Positions 45,867 through 58,202 of a stretch of DNA of 64,000 bases are shown here, in pieces. The notes under the pieces were generated by a model that saw nothing but the letters and a program-made list of their open reading frames with translations, was not told the origin of the DNA and made no database searches. The position numbers were made by a program, and so were the translations under genes. Position 1 is the first letter of the stretch, and each line of letters starts with the position of its first letter. The stretch covers positions 39,124,019-39,188,018 of the forward strand of contig CM049306.1 in NCBI GenBank assembly GCA_026874595.1, in the 5' to 3' direction. The stretch is from Sipunculus nudus (taxonomy: Eukaryota > Annelida > Sipuncula > Golfingiida > Sipunculidae).

Positions 45867-48800
45867 GTGCAGAGAGAGTAAACTGATTCATGATCCAGCT
45901 TATTTGCTAGTGATAGTGCAGAGAGAGTAAACTGATTCATGATCCAGCTTATTTGCCAGTGATAGTGCAGAGAGAGTAAACTGATTCATGATCCAGCTTA
46001 TTTGCTAGTGATAGTGCAGAGAGAGTAAACTGATTCATGATCCAGCTTATTTGCTAGTGATAGTGCAGAGAGAGTAAACTGATTCATGTTCCAGCTTATT
46101 TGCTAGTGATAGTGCAGAGAGAGTAAACTGATTCATGATCCAGCTTATTTGCTAGTGATAGTGCAGAGAGCTGATTCATGATCCAGCTTATTTGCCAGTG
46201 AAAGTGCAGAGAGAGTAAACTGATTCATGATCCAGCTTATTTGCTAGTGATAGTGCAGAGAGAGTAAACTGATTCATGATCCAGCTTATTTGCTAGTGAT
46301 AGTGCAGAGAGCGTAAACTGATTCATGATCCAGCTTATTTGCTAGTGATAGTGCAGAGAGCTGATTCATGATCCAGCTTATTTGCTAGTGATAGTGCAGA
46401 GAGCTGATTCATGATCCAGCTTATTTGCTAGTGATAGTGCAGAGAGAGTAAACTGATTCATGATCCAGCTTATTTGCTAGTGATAGTGCAGAGAGAGTAA
46501 ACTGATTCATGATCCAGCTTATTTGCTAGTGATAGTGCAGAGAGAGTAAACTGATTCATGATCCAGCTTATTTGCTAGTGATAGTGCAGAGAGAGTAAAC
46601 TGATTCATGATCCAGCTTATTTGCTAGTGATAGTGCAGAGAGAGTAAACTGATTCATGATCCAGCTTATTTGCCAGTGATAGTGCAGAGAGAGTAAACTG
46701 ATTCATGATCCAGCTTATTTGCTAGTGATAGTGCAGAGAGAGTAAACTGATTCATGTTCCAGCTTATTTGCTAGTGATAGTGCAGAGAGAGTAAACTGAT
46801 TCATGATCCAGCTTATTTGCTAGTGATAGTGCAGGGAGCTGATTCATGATCCAGCTTATTTGCCAGTGAAAGTGCAGAGAGAGTAAACTGATTCATGATC
46901 CAGCTTATTTGCTAGTGATAGTGCAGAGAGAGTAAACTGATTCATGATCCAGCTTATTTGCCAGTGATAGTGCAGAGAGAGTAAACTGATTCATGATCCA
47001 GCTTATTTTCTAGTGATAGTGCAGAGAGAGTAAACTGATTCATGATCCAGCTTATTTGCTAGTGATAGAGCAGAGAGAGTAAACTGATTCATGTTCCAGC
47101 TTATTTGCTAGTGATAGTGCAGAGAGAGTAAACGGATTCATGATCCAGCTTATTTGCTAGTGATAGTGCAGAGAGCTGATTCATGATCCAGCTTAATTGC
47201 CAGTGAAAGTGCAGAGAGAGTAAACTGATTCATGATCCAGCTTATTTGCTAGTGATAGTGCAGAGAGAGTAAACTTATTCATGATCCAGCTTATTTGCTA
47301 GTGATAGTGCAGAGAGAGTAAACTGATTCATGATCCAGCTTATTTGCTAGTGATAGTGCAGAGAGAGTAAACTGATTCATGATCCAGCTTATTTGCTAGT
47401 GATAGTGCAGAGAGCTGATTCATGATCCAGCTTATTTGCTAGTGATAGTGCAGAGAGTAAACTGATTCATGATCCAGCTTATTTGCTAGTGATAGTGCAG
47501 AGAGCTGATTCATGATCCAGCTTATTTGCTAGTGATAGTGCAGAGAGAGTAAACTGATTCATGTTCCAGCTTATTTGCTAGTGATAGTGCAGAGAGAGTA
47601 AACTGATTCATGATCCAGCTTATTTGCTAGTGATAGTGCAGAGAGCTGATTCATGATCCAGCTTATTTGCCAGTGAAAGTGCAGAGAGAGTAAACTGATT
47701 CATGATCCAGCTTATTTGCTAGTGATAGTGCAGAGAGAGTAAACTTATCCATGATCCAGCTTATTTGCTAGTGATAGTGCAGAGAGAGTAAACTGATTCA
47801 TGATCCAGCTTATTTGCTAGTGATAGTGCAGAGAGAGTAAACTGATTCATGATCCAGCTTATTTGCTAGTGATAGTGCAGAGAGCTGATTCATGATCCAG
47901 CTTATTTGCTAGTGATAGTGCAGAGAGAGTAAACTTATTCATGATCCAGCTTATTTGCTAGTGATAGTGCAGAGAGAGTAAACTTATTCATGATCCAGCT
48001 TATTTGCCAGTGATGGTGCAGAGAGAGTAAACTTATTCATGATCCAGCTAATTTGCTTGTGATAGTGCAGAGAGCTGATACATGATCCAGCTTATTTGCT
48101 AGTGATAGTGCAGAGAGCTGATTCATGATCCAGCTTATTTGCTAGTGATAGTGCAGAGAGCTGATTCATGATCCAGCTTATTTGCTAGTGATAGTGCAGA
48201 GAGCTGATTCATGATCCAGCTTATTTGCTAGTGATAGTGCAGAGAGAGTAAACTTATTCATGATCCAGCTTATTTGCTAGTGATAGTGCAGAGAGAGTAA
48301 ACTTATTCATGATCCAGCTTATTTGCCAGTGATAGTGCAGAGAGAGTAAACTGATTCATGATCCAGCTTATTTGCTAGTGAAAGTGCAGAGAGAGTAAAC
48401 TGATTCATGATCCAACTTATTTGCTAGTGATAGTGCAGAGAGAGTAAACTGATTCATGATCCAACTTATTTGCTAGTGATGGTGCAGAGAGAGTAAACTG
48501 ATTCATGATCCAGCTTATTTGCTAGTGATGGTGCAGAGAGAGTAAACTGATTCATGATCCAGCTTATTTGCTAGTGATAGTGCAGAGAGAGTAAACTGAT
48601 TCATGATCCAGCTTATTTGCTAGTGATAGCGCAGAGAGAGTAAACTGATTCATGATCCAGCTTATTTGCTAGTGATAGCGCAGAGAGAGTAAACTGATTC
48701 ATGATCCAGCTTATTTGCTAGTGATAGTGCAGAGAGAGTAAACTGATTCATGATCCAACTTATTTGCTAGTGATAGCGCAGAGAGAGTAAACTGATTCAT

Positions 48801-49018
48801 GATCCAACTTATTTGCTAGTGATAGTGCAGAGAGAGTAAACTGATTCATGATCCAGCTTATTTGCTAGTGATAGTGCAGAGAGAGTAAACTGATTCATGA
48901 TCCAGCTTATTTGCTAGTGATAGTGCAGAGAAAGTAAACTGATTCATGATCCAACTTATTTGCTAGTGATAGTGCAGAGAGAGTAAACTGATTCATGGTC
49001 CAGCTTATTTGCTAGTGT
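45867..49018. repeat. 3.15 kb satellite of 49-bp and 43-bp units
   Basis: Roughly 65 copies of GTGCAGAGAGAGTAAACTGA + TTCATGATCCAGCTTATTTG + CTAGTGATA. A shorter 43-bp form lacks AGTAAA. Variant positions (GATCC/GTTCC, CTAGTGATAG/CCAGTGAAAG, AGCTT/AACTT, GTGCAG/GCGCAG) cluster in ordered blocks, showing higher-order repeats. No reading frame stays open. Confidence 0.99.
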
Positions 49019-49379
49019 GATTACGGCATTAAAGTCCAGGGTAGACATAGGCAGATAAAGGGTGGATCTAGTAGAAATGCTAAGCCTTGGTTTAGGTATG
49101 CACACCAGCGAGTACCATTCTTTATATAATAGTTTTTTCCCCAAAAAAAATCTGGAATATTATTTTTATGCCCCCGCCACAAAGTGGCGTGTAGGTTGGT
49201 CATGCTTTCACTATCAGTGAGAAAATAACTGAAATATGCAAAACTGTAAAGCCATGTGAGCTGTGAGTCCTCACATCACTGCAATTGTTTTTCCTCAATT
49301 TGGTTTTCAAGCATAACATACATTACCACAAAGTTTAAAAAAGATAGGCCTTTTGGCATATATTACATATTTTTTTATT
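49019..49379. other. No gene seen
   Basis: Short spacer. 'atgcccccgccacaaagtggcg' near 49170 has an inverted CGCCAC/GTGGCG pair and may be the head of another dispersed repeat. Confidence 0.4.
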
Positions 49380-50999
49380 GTATCGCCAGACATAGTCTGG
49401 AGATACTATGGTTTAGGCACGGTCGCGCCGCTGCCGCCGCCGCCAAGATTTCTTTTGGACACAATAACTCAAAAAATATTTCACGGATCTTTACCAAACT
49501 TGGTATATTTATAGATATGGGTGAGAGGACGACGCCTATTTAAAATGAGGTCATGACCTCAACTAGGAGAGTGAATTTGGCCTTGAATAGGTTCAATTTT
49601 TGGGAAAATCACACAAATTCTTAAATATCTCAAGAAAACTTGCATGGATTGATCCCAAAATCAAGTTGATCGAAGATCATGGATAGGGTTGTCATGTTCC
49701 AGAAACTGGTGGCGCCACCTATTATTCTTTACTTGTTTTCATGCCGTTTAATATCCCAAAAATTGCTACTTGACAGTACTGTGAGCATTATAAGTCAAAA
49801 ACTAATGGACAGATTTCTTTCATATTATGCAAATACATAGATATGGGTTATGGGATGATGTTTATTTAAATTGGGGTCATGACCTTTCCTATGAGAGTGG
49901 CCTTGACCTTGAATATTGCCATATATGGTGAAAATCACACAAAATCATTAATTTCTCAATAAGGGATGCATGCATTGGTCCAAAAATCAACTTGACCGAA
50001 GATCTTGGATAGTAATGTCATGTACCGGAAACAGGTGGCGCCACCTGTTATTCTTTTACTTGTTTTCGTGCCGTTTAATACCCTATCATTGCCACTTAAC
50101 AGTACATTTATAACCTGTGAGCATTATAAGTCAAAAACTAATGGACAGATTTCTTTCATATTATGCATATACATAGACATGGGTTATGGGATGATGTATA
50201 TATAAATTGGGGTCATGACCTTTCCTATTAGAGTGGCCTTGACCTTGAATATTGCCATATATGGTGAAAATTACACAAAATCATTAATATCTCAATAAGG
50301 GATGCATGCATTGGTCCAAAAATCAACATTTTCGAAGATCTTGGAAAGTATTGTCATGTACCGGAAACAGGTGGCGCCACCTGTTATTCTTTTACTTGTT
50401 TTGTGCGGCTTAATACCCCATCATTGCCATTTATCAGTACTGTGAGCATTATAAGTCAAAAACTAATGGACAAATTTCTTTCATATTATGCATATACATG
50501 GATATGGGTTATAGGATAATGTTTATTTGAATAGGGGTCATGACCTTTCCAATGAGTGGCCTTGACCTTGAATATTGCCATATATGGTGAAAATCACACA
50601 AAATCATTAGTTTCTCAATAAGGGATGCATTGATTGGTCCAAAAATCAACTTGAACGAAGATCTTGGATAGTGTTGTCATGTACGGGAAACAGGTGGTGC
50701 CACCTGTTATTCTTTTACTTGTTTTCGTGCCGTTCAATACCCCATCATTGCCACTTAACAGTATTGTGAGCATTATAAGTCAAAAACTAATGGATAGATT
50801 TCTTGCATATACATAGACATGGGTTAGGGGGTGATGTATATTGAAATTTGGATCATGACCTTTTCTATGAGAATGACCTTTTTTATGAGTGTGGTCTGAT
50901 ATTAATTGTTGCTGAAGATGGGGGGCCTATTCTTAAAGGGGGGGGGGGGATTAATTGTCTGGGGATACTATGGCACCTGCGGTGCCAAGAAATATCTAG
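49380..50999 (+). mobile_element. Helitron/pearl-like element, copy 2
   Basis: Same family and orientation as 24435-25810. The left hairpin is GTATCGCCAGAC...GTCTGGAGATAC, with GTCTGG(A/G)GATACTATGG at both ends. Four ~330-bp core units carry GGTGGCGCCACC at 49708, 50034 and 50370 and a variant at 50693. The right end is the hairpin GGCACC-TGC-GGTGCC (50972-50986), nine bases, then CTAG (50996-50999) followed by T, which fits a Helitron 3' terminus (hairpin close to CTRR). No coding capacity. Confidence 0.7.
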
Positions 51000-51000
51000 T

Positions 51001-51996
51001 TTTTTTTCAGCAATATTGCTTCTTTTTCTCGGGGTACTTTTTATCAGTATTAAAATATTTTTTTTTATTTTTGCAAGATTCAAATTGTTTAGTTCACAAG
51101 ATTAAATAGAGATGGCAGTGACTGTTATTCAGGACTGTGTTTGCCTTGGACCCATGTATCAGCTGTATGTGCTGACCCTTGTATGTGCTTGCTTTGTTTA
51201 GGGTACAGTGAGACCTTTAGTATACAGGACTTACTGTGGGTTGTATGGTATGGTAGGAGACCTCGGGGACCTGTATATCCCTATTATCACCTGGTAGGGC
51301 CCCATGTATTGGACGTGATTGTTCTCTGGAGCCTTATAAACAGCAAGAAAGCAGTAAACATTGGTATTGGGTGACACTTGAAGAATTGTGTCTCTTTCAT
51401 TATAAAGAGTGTGGCCATAGTCTTGAAGGTTAATTAAAACTCCCTGAAGGCCCAGTAACAGATACACCAGGCAAATGCCAATCCTGTAGAACATGACATT
51501 TTCATTTAAATTGATAGCTGTCCATAGATTTATTGTCATTATACGATGACAAATGAAGTAAGCTTCAGTATTCATATGGAAAATTTCTTTGCATATTCAA
51601 ATAACATGTTTTCCTGGATATTTAAACATAATCATAGAAGAACAACTTTGCTATTGATTTTGTCCTTCCATGGACAGAATGATTTATAACTGACATACAA
51701 CAAGGGATTATGTTGGACTGGAGAACATCTTTGAGGAGACACTGTTATCACCAGAATGGTGTAACAAATATTTCTTTGGGGAGATATTTATCAGGGAATG
51801 TTATTCCTGTGAGCAGTTGTTTAGGCAGTATTTTTCATGGGAATCATTAGGTATTTTTCTAGACAAATATAAAAATACATAACAAAATCATTGATTTGAA
51901 GAAAACCTACACTTGAAAATTGAATTTTTTATTTTAGATAATTGCATACTTTTATTATGAAAATGTACAACTCCTTTTCTGAAGTATGATGGTGCA
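51001..51996. other. No gene seen
   Basis: Non-coding sequence between two repeat blocks. No exon or RNA gene recognised. Confidence 0.55.
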
Positions 51997-52343
51997 CAAA
52001 ATATTTTTAGTCTAAAAATGAACTCCTTTTTAGTTCTCTATTGTCAGTTTATGGTTTCAGAGACACATTTTCACAAAATATTTCAAGTCTTAAAATTAAC
52101 TCCCTTTTTAGTTCTCTATTGTCAGTTTATGGTTTCAGAGACACATTTTCACAAAATATTTCAAGTCTAAAAATGAACTCCTTTTTAGTTCTCTATTGTC
52201 AGTTTACAGTTTGAGAGACACATTTTCACAAAATATTTCAAGTCTAAAAATTAACTCCCTTTTTAGTTCTCTATTGTCAGTTTATGGTTTCAGAGACACA
52301 TTTTCACAAAATATTTCAAGTCTAAAAATTAACTCCTTTTTAG
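51997..52343. repeat. 78-bp satellite, left segment
   Basis: About four copies of a 77/78-bp unit beginning AGTTCTCTATTGTCAGTTTA and ending TTAACTCCCTTTTT. It is interrupted at TTTTTAG (52343) by a dispersed element and resumes at 53364. Confidence 0.98.
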
Positions 52344-53363
52344 CCCTCAGCCCTTAGGCTGATGGGCTATTGTTGTCACCCAAGCTGTCCGTCCGTCCGG
52401 CGTCCGTTAACTTTTACCTTGTGAGCGGGATATCTTGAAAAGGATTCACCGTCAGAATTTTATTTCCTCGGTAAAGATGTATATCGACAAAATTTCGGTC
52501 AAGTTCGAAGATGGGTGACCTTGACCCATTTTTTCTACATTTTAGAGCTGATTATAGAAAAACACTTAGATGCTTATTACTCAGGAACCATTTGGTGGAT
52601 TTTCACAAAACTTACTATGATTATTGGGACTGATAATCTGTACCTGCTTAACATGTTTGGTGGCGCCACCTACAATTTCTGATTTTTAATGAATTTTTAT
52701 CGGATTTTTCAACTTTGGGCTTGTGAGCAGGATATCTCTTAAAGGTTTAACCGTAGGAATTTTATTTTTTCGGTGAAGATGTATATTGACAAAATCTCGG
52801 TCAAGTTCGAAGATGGGTGACCTTGACCTGCTTTTCAAGGTCACAGCTGATTATAGAAAAAACATTTAGAAGCATATTTCTCAGGAACCATTGGGTGGAT
52901 TTTTACAATACTTACTATGATCATAGGAACTGATGGTCTGTAACTGCTGCACAAGTTTGGGGGCGCCACCTGCAATTTCTGATTTTTAATGAATTTTTCT
53001 TGGATTTTTCAATTGTGGCCTTGTGAGCAGGATATCTCTAAAAGGATTCACAATAGGAATTTTATTTCTTTGGTGAAGATGCATATCAACAAAATCTCGG
53101 TCAAGTTCGAAGATGGGTGACCTTGACCTGCTTTTCAAGGTCACAGAGCTTACAATAGAATAAAACTTAGAAGCTTATTTTCAGGAAGCATTTGATGGAT
53201 TGTTATGAGTCATGGTACATACCTCTCCATTTTAAATTTATAACTGAGACATGTACAGATATACATCCATGTGAGAACAAATATTTAGTACTTTTCACTG
53301 TTACCACCTCTAAACACTGTTCTTTTGGCTGGGGGCTTTTGTCAGCTTCTGCTGATATTCTAG
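52344..53363 (+). mobile_element. 1.02 kb tandem-core element inserted in the 78-bp satellite
   Basis: The left end is a hairpin-rich CCCTCAGCCCTTAGGCTGA + TGGGCT followed by GTCCGTCCGTC. Three ~300-bp units hold GATATCT(C/T), 'ctcggtcaagttcgaagatggg', TGACCTTGACCTGCTTTTCA + AGGTCAC and GGTGGCGCCACC (52659; variant 52959). The right end is hairpin GTCAGC-TTCT-GCTGAT, then ATTCTAG and T, again like a Helitron 3' end. TTAG occurs on both sides (52340-52343 and 53364-53367). Because the satellite supplies the empty site, the boundaries are unusually well fixed. Confidence 0.75.
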
Positions 53364-54572
53364 TTAGTTCTCTATTGTCAGTTTATGGTTTCAGAGACAC
53401 ATTTTCACAAAATATTTCAAGTCTAAAAATTAACTCCTTTTTAGTTCTCTATTGTCAGTTTACAGTTTGAGAGACACATTTTCACAAAATATTTCAAGTC
53501 TAAAAATTAACTCCCTTTTTAGTTCTCTATTGTCAGTTTATGGTTTCAGAGACACATTTTCACAAAATATTTCAAGTCTAAAAATTAACTCCTTTTTAGT
53601 TCTCTATTGTCAGTTTACAGTTTGAGAGACACATTTTCACAAAATATTTCAAGTCTAAAAATTAACTCCCTTTTTAGTTCTCTATTGTCAGTTTATGGTT
53701 TCAGAGACACATTTTCACAAAATATTTCAAGTCTAAAAATTAACTCCTTTTTAGTTCTCTATTGTCAGTTTATGGTTTCAGAGACACATTTTCACAAAAT
53801 ATTTCAAGTCTAAAAATTAACTCCCTTTTTAGTTCTCTATTGTCAGTTTATGGTTTCAGAGACACATTTTCACAAAATATTTTAAGTCTAAAAATGAACT
53901 CCCTTTTTAGTTCTCTATTGTCAGTTTATGGTTTCAGAGACACATTTTCACAAAATATTTCAAGTCTAAAAATTAACTCCCTTTTTAGTTCTCTATTGTC
54001 AGTTTATGGTTTCAGAGACACATTTTCACAAAATATTTCAAGTTTAAAAATTAACTCCCTTTTTAGTTCTCTATTGTCATTTTATGGTTTCAGAGACACA
54101 TTTTCACAAATAATTCAAGTCTAAAAATTAACTCCCTTTTTAGTTCTCTATTGTCAGTTTATGGTTTCAGAGACACATTTTCACAAAATATTTCAAGTCT
54201 AAAAATTAACTCCCTTTTTAGTTCTCTATTGTCAGTTTATGGTTTCAGAGACACATTTTCACAAAATATTTCAAGTCTTAAAATTAACTCCCTTTTTAGT
54301 TCTCTATTGTCATTTTATGGTTTCAGAGACACATTTTCACAAATAATTCAAGTCTAAAAATTAACTCCCTTTTTAGTTCTCTATTGTCAGTTTATGGTTT
54401 CAGAGACACATTTTCACAAAATATTTCAAGTCTAAAAATTAACTCCCTTTTTTTGTTCTCTATTGTCAGTTTATGGTTTCAGAGACACATTTTCACCAAA
54501 TATTTCAAGTCTAAAAATTAACTCCCTTTTTAGTTCTCTATTGTCAGTTTATGGTTTCAGAGACACATTTTC
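53364..54572. repeat. 78-bp satellite, right segment
   Basis: About 15-16 further copies. A variant with TTTACAGTTTGAG instead of TTTATGGTTTCAG recurs (about 53460 and 53617; also 52202 in the left segment). Since 78 is divisible by three, one + frame stays open over several units (VYGFRDTFSQNISSLKINS...). I regard this as an artefact of the repeat. Confidence 0.98.
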
Positions 54573-54624
54573 CTAACTCCCACTGACCAGAAATCAATCA
54601 TCAGTACTGCAATATACAAAGATA

Positions 54625-54845
54625 TTGGGGTCCATTTAGATATAATCTGTATGGTGACCTTCAGTAGTGTTTGGAGGTTGAAGAAACTGGAGAGCTCAGA
54701 GAAAACCACCAGCCTTGGACGGGCCATTAGTGGCACTGTTCAACCCATTCTCATAGCTAAGCTGGGCATTGACCCAGGTTGCCAACTTGCCAGTGGAGAG
54801 AGCTGAGCATTTTACCCCTGGGTTGTCCGGGCTCCAACCATTACT
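54625..54845. repeat. Dispersed repeat fragment, possibly SINE-like
   Basis: Contains AGAGAAAACCACCAGCCTTG and 'attgacccaggttgccaacttgcc...gagcattttacccctgggttgtccgg', a phrase that looks tRNA-like on the minus strand. Boundaries not found. Confidence 0.35.
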
Positions 54846-57000
54846 GTTTTACAAACATATGTAAGAATATATACTATATATTATTTTTGTTTATATACCT
54901 CAATACTGAATCTGACACAAGACAAAGATGAAAGGGTAAAAACTGGGACTTCAGTAAGAGCATGGTCATTCACAGTCCAATGTTTCCATCAACTTGTTCA
55001 GGTATAGACAAAGTTCAGAGTAACCAGGTATTGATCACAGTATAGAAACCAGCAACTTGACCATACAGTGTGATTGACAGGGAAAATAGCGTGGCTGCAA
55101 AGGGCCTTTATGGTAGAGGGCGGTCAGCTGACCAATCATTCTGTTGTTGATCGGGGACTGGGGCTGATACTGTATGGTCAGACTGTTTGAATAACAGTGC
55201 TCTTTGTCCTGACGACATAATGACACTTGTTCCAGTATCTGCCATCGATCCCCTTCATCCCTAGAGCCGATCCTCGCAAAGGTCATTTGACGTTTATGCC
55301 GAGCACCTTATTATGTCTTTGAAACTTTTTGATATCATACCAGCAGGAATCTTTTCTCAGTTCTAAACCCAGTACATAGAAACTGCATCAGCTTTGTACA
55401 AGAAGCAAAGTTCTTTTTATTATAGTCTTTGATCAGATTTCATTTTATTTTATGTCTATTGATCAGATTTCATTTTCATTATTCATTCTAGATATTCCAG
55501 AAACAGATCATTTGCCCGAGTTGATTCATTTATTACTTTTTGATGATTAAATAATGTTTCTGTCTCCATTCTTTGTAGTTGTATTATGATTCACAACTCA
55601 CTGTAATTTCCCAAACTTTGCAGGATGATTGATCTTTTTTTGCGCTTGTATTGAAGACAGAGCTTGGTATTTACCTGTAAATGTACCAGGATACAGAGCC
55701 GCATGGTAAACTTTTTGTAGATATTGTAAACTGGAACAGTCATACCCTGTTCAATTTAGGAATGCCCATCATCTTAGGAGATAATTATTTGTTTAAACAA
55801 AATTAGTTAATATTGAATAATGGCCTAGCTGTCATTTCATGCATGAGGTAAAATTATCACTCTACATTGCAAACACTTATCTGAAAAAAAAAAAGTTGCA
55901 AGGGCCATTTTTCACAGATGTTGTTCATCATCAGCTGAAAAGTGCCATGATGTGATGAAGAAGCATCCTTTAGAAAGTCATAAAGTATAATAAAAATATT
56001 ATTCAGATTTTCACTCTTTCCAATGGAGTTACAGGCAGTGAGCATTAAATTATCATTGCCAGACACTGACTGACAACCCAAATCGGAAAGGATTATGATA
56101 AAGTTATAAAAATGATAAAGAATTGAATACAAGTTAATTTACAACAATCATAATGACTGCAATGTAATATTGATTTATTTTCCTACCAGGCTAGTGGGCT
56201 AGATGTAATTTCTTTTGGTTAATCTGGTTTAGCCATCGTGTTTCCAGCATCCTTTAACATTTTAATTTCTTTCCCTAATATAAATGCATAGGAAGGATAC
56301 ACAGTCATCTGTTGTGCTTCATCTAGCTCTGTTTGAGGCATGATGTTTCAGGCTTCCCTTATTGCCACCACCAGGAGGGTATGCATTCATCCGTGTTCGA
56401 GTGTTTGTGTATTTGTTCACAACATAACCAACACAGTCATGTATGGAATATCATGAAATTTTCAGGCCATTCCAGGAATGGGCCAGTGATGAATAGATTT
56501 GATATTGGTGCAGATCTGGCACATGCATGATCTGGATTCAGGAATGTCATCTGTGACTATTCACAAATGTACAGTCAGTTATGCATGAATGAACCTGGGC
56601 TGAATATGGGCTGAATAAGTGAATGTAAACATGGATTTTGGAGCATCCCACAATAGGGGCCCCAAAGTTGGCCACATGGCAGAGGCTGCTTGCATTCCTT
56701 AGAATGCAGATTTCCAGTTATAAACATTTAAGTTGTAAACCTAAATATAATTAATTCGCATACAGATTAAACCACACACCAATACACAACAATATAAAAC
56801 TTCTTTTTTTTACCATGTGCCGTATCTTTGTACAATGAGCTTTTTACTTGTTAGATATCTTTTTCCTTTTTGATTAAGTTAAATCTTAATATGCAGCAGT
56901 CCGTCTGTTTTTTATGTGTATTGTTTATGTGCTCATCAGTGCATGATAGGAATTTTATTTATTTACGTATATCATTATAAGTAATGCATGTATGTTTTAT
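54846..57000. other. No gene supported
   Basis: Several short open frames exist on both strands (for example minus strand 55035-55286), but none has a recognisable family, splice context or biased composition. Around 56290-56480 is a probable dispersed repeat fragment ('ccaccaggagggtatgcattc'). Confidence 0.45.
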
Positions 57001-57059
57001 CCAGTCAGGTTTGGTACTGATTTTTTAGTGCTTTATGGTAAATTATGGTATATTCTAGC

Positions 57060-57142
57060 AAGGCTTATTATAGTAATAAATATTTCCTTGTTATATTTGT
57101 GTGGACACAATGTGGAATTAATAAAGTTTATCTTATCTTATC
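57060..57142 (+). mobile_element. 3' tail of a non-LTR retrotransposon
   Basis: 'gtgtggacacaatgtggaattaataaag' followed by TTTATCTTATCTTATC is the usual kind of 3' end of CR1/I-like LINEs in invertebrates, with a short pentamer repeat instead of poly(A). Only the tail is identifiable. Confidence 0.55.
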
Positions 57143-58200
57143 CTTTCATAAATAGTCATCTGGTGTGCTTCATCTCTACTGAACTGGTGAAGCACTGTAA
57201 TCTGATGTACATCCCCCACTGTTTCCAACCTGATCTGTATACACCAAGCACCCTGAAACTAAGTAAATGGATATTTCATGAAATTTGATGAGTGCTACTG
57301 GAAGCGAAGTAAAAGGAATCATTAGACAGGGGAAAGAGGTCACTGAAGCTGAGACATGAGTTCCATATTAACCAAAGTTAATTATGTATGTAATCCTATT
57401 AGTCGTGGCTGTCCTGTTTCGTGGCTGTATTTGCATATTTATACAGTTACATTCTATTGATTCTGTTTGCCTGAAGGTCTGTATTCTCTGTGTGTTAGTA
57501 AATTGAGCAATTGCAGGATCCATTGAAGAGAGTTTTGGTCCTGATTTAGATTTATATTGAAAGAACTGTCAGAAATAGTACACAATGAATAATAATGACT
57601 AATTGAATCCGACAAACTTAGAGAAAAGTAGGAACATATGAATGAGACCATTAATCAGATCCAGTCTACTTCAATTTCTTATTCTTTTAATAAATTTGTT
57701 TACATTCTATGAGGAGGTTTGTTATTTTATTATGATATTGAATACTGACAATGTTCACCAGTGTCTGTTTCTTATTTTCAGCAATCTAGCGTCTGGTAGT
57801 CTAGCCATGAATACATGACTCAGGAGGCATGCTAATTAAACTGATGTGGCTTATTTTGAGTCATGTCAATGGTCATGCAGAAAACTCTGGCCATCCATGT
57901 CACAACAGTATGGCTAATAATCTTGCCATTGGGCAGTGCACGGGAAATAAACACAAAATCATGTGATTGTAACAACTAAAGTAAAAAATCCCCTCTCTCT
58001 GGTGTCCACTGTCATTTCTTGTGTCTCTCAGATCTTAACTGTCAGTCACAGAACCAGTACATACATTCTCATATCTGGTCAGAAATTTTTCAAACATGCA
58101 TTCATATTTATAAGTATGCTGAAATTATTATGTTATCTTCTTCACACATAGTTGCTGTTGTTACAAGGTAAACATATTTAATTATTTTTTCCAATTTACA
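57143..58200. other. No gene seen
   Basis: AT-rich non-coding sequence; nothing recognised. Confidence 0.5.
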
Positions 58201-58202
58201 TA

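Noticed and set aside
45867-49018. CRISPR-like regular repeat array
   Set aside because: Units abut directly with no unique spacers, and the context is an animal genome. It is a satellite.
53607-54357. Open frames with repeated VYGFRDTFSQNISSLKINS
   Set aside because: Artefact of a 78-bp non-coding satellite. The units differ by single-base indels and the frame breaks at most of them.
55035-55286. Minus-strand frame MTFARIGSRDEGDRWQILEQ
   Set aside because: Composition is mildly protein-like, but there is no family match, splice context or neighbouring exon.
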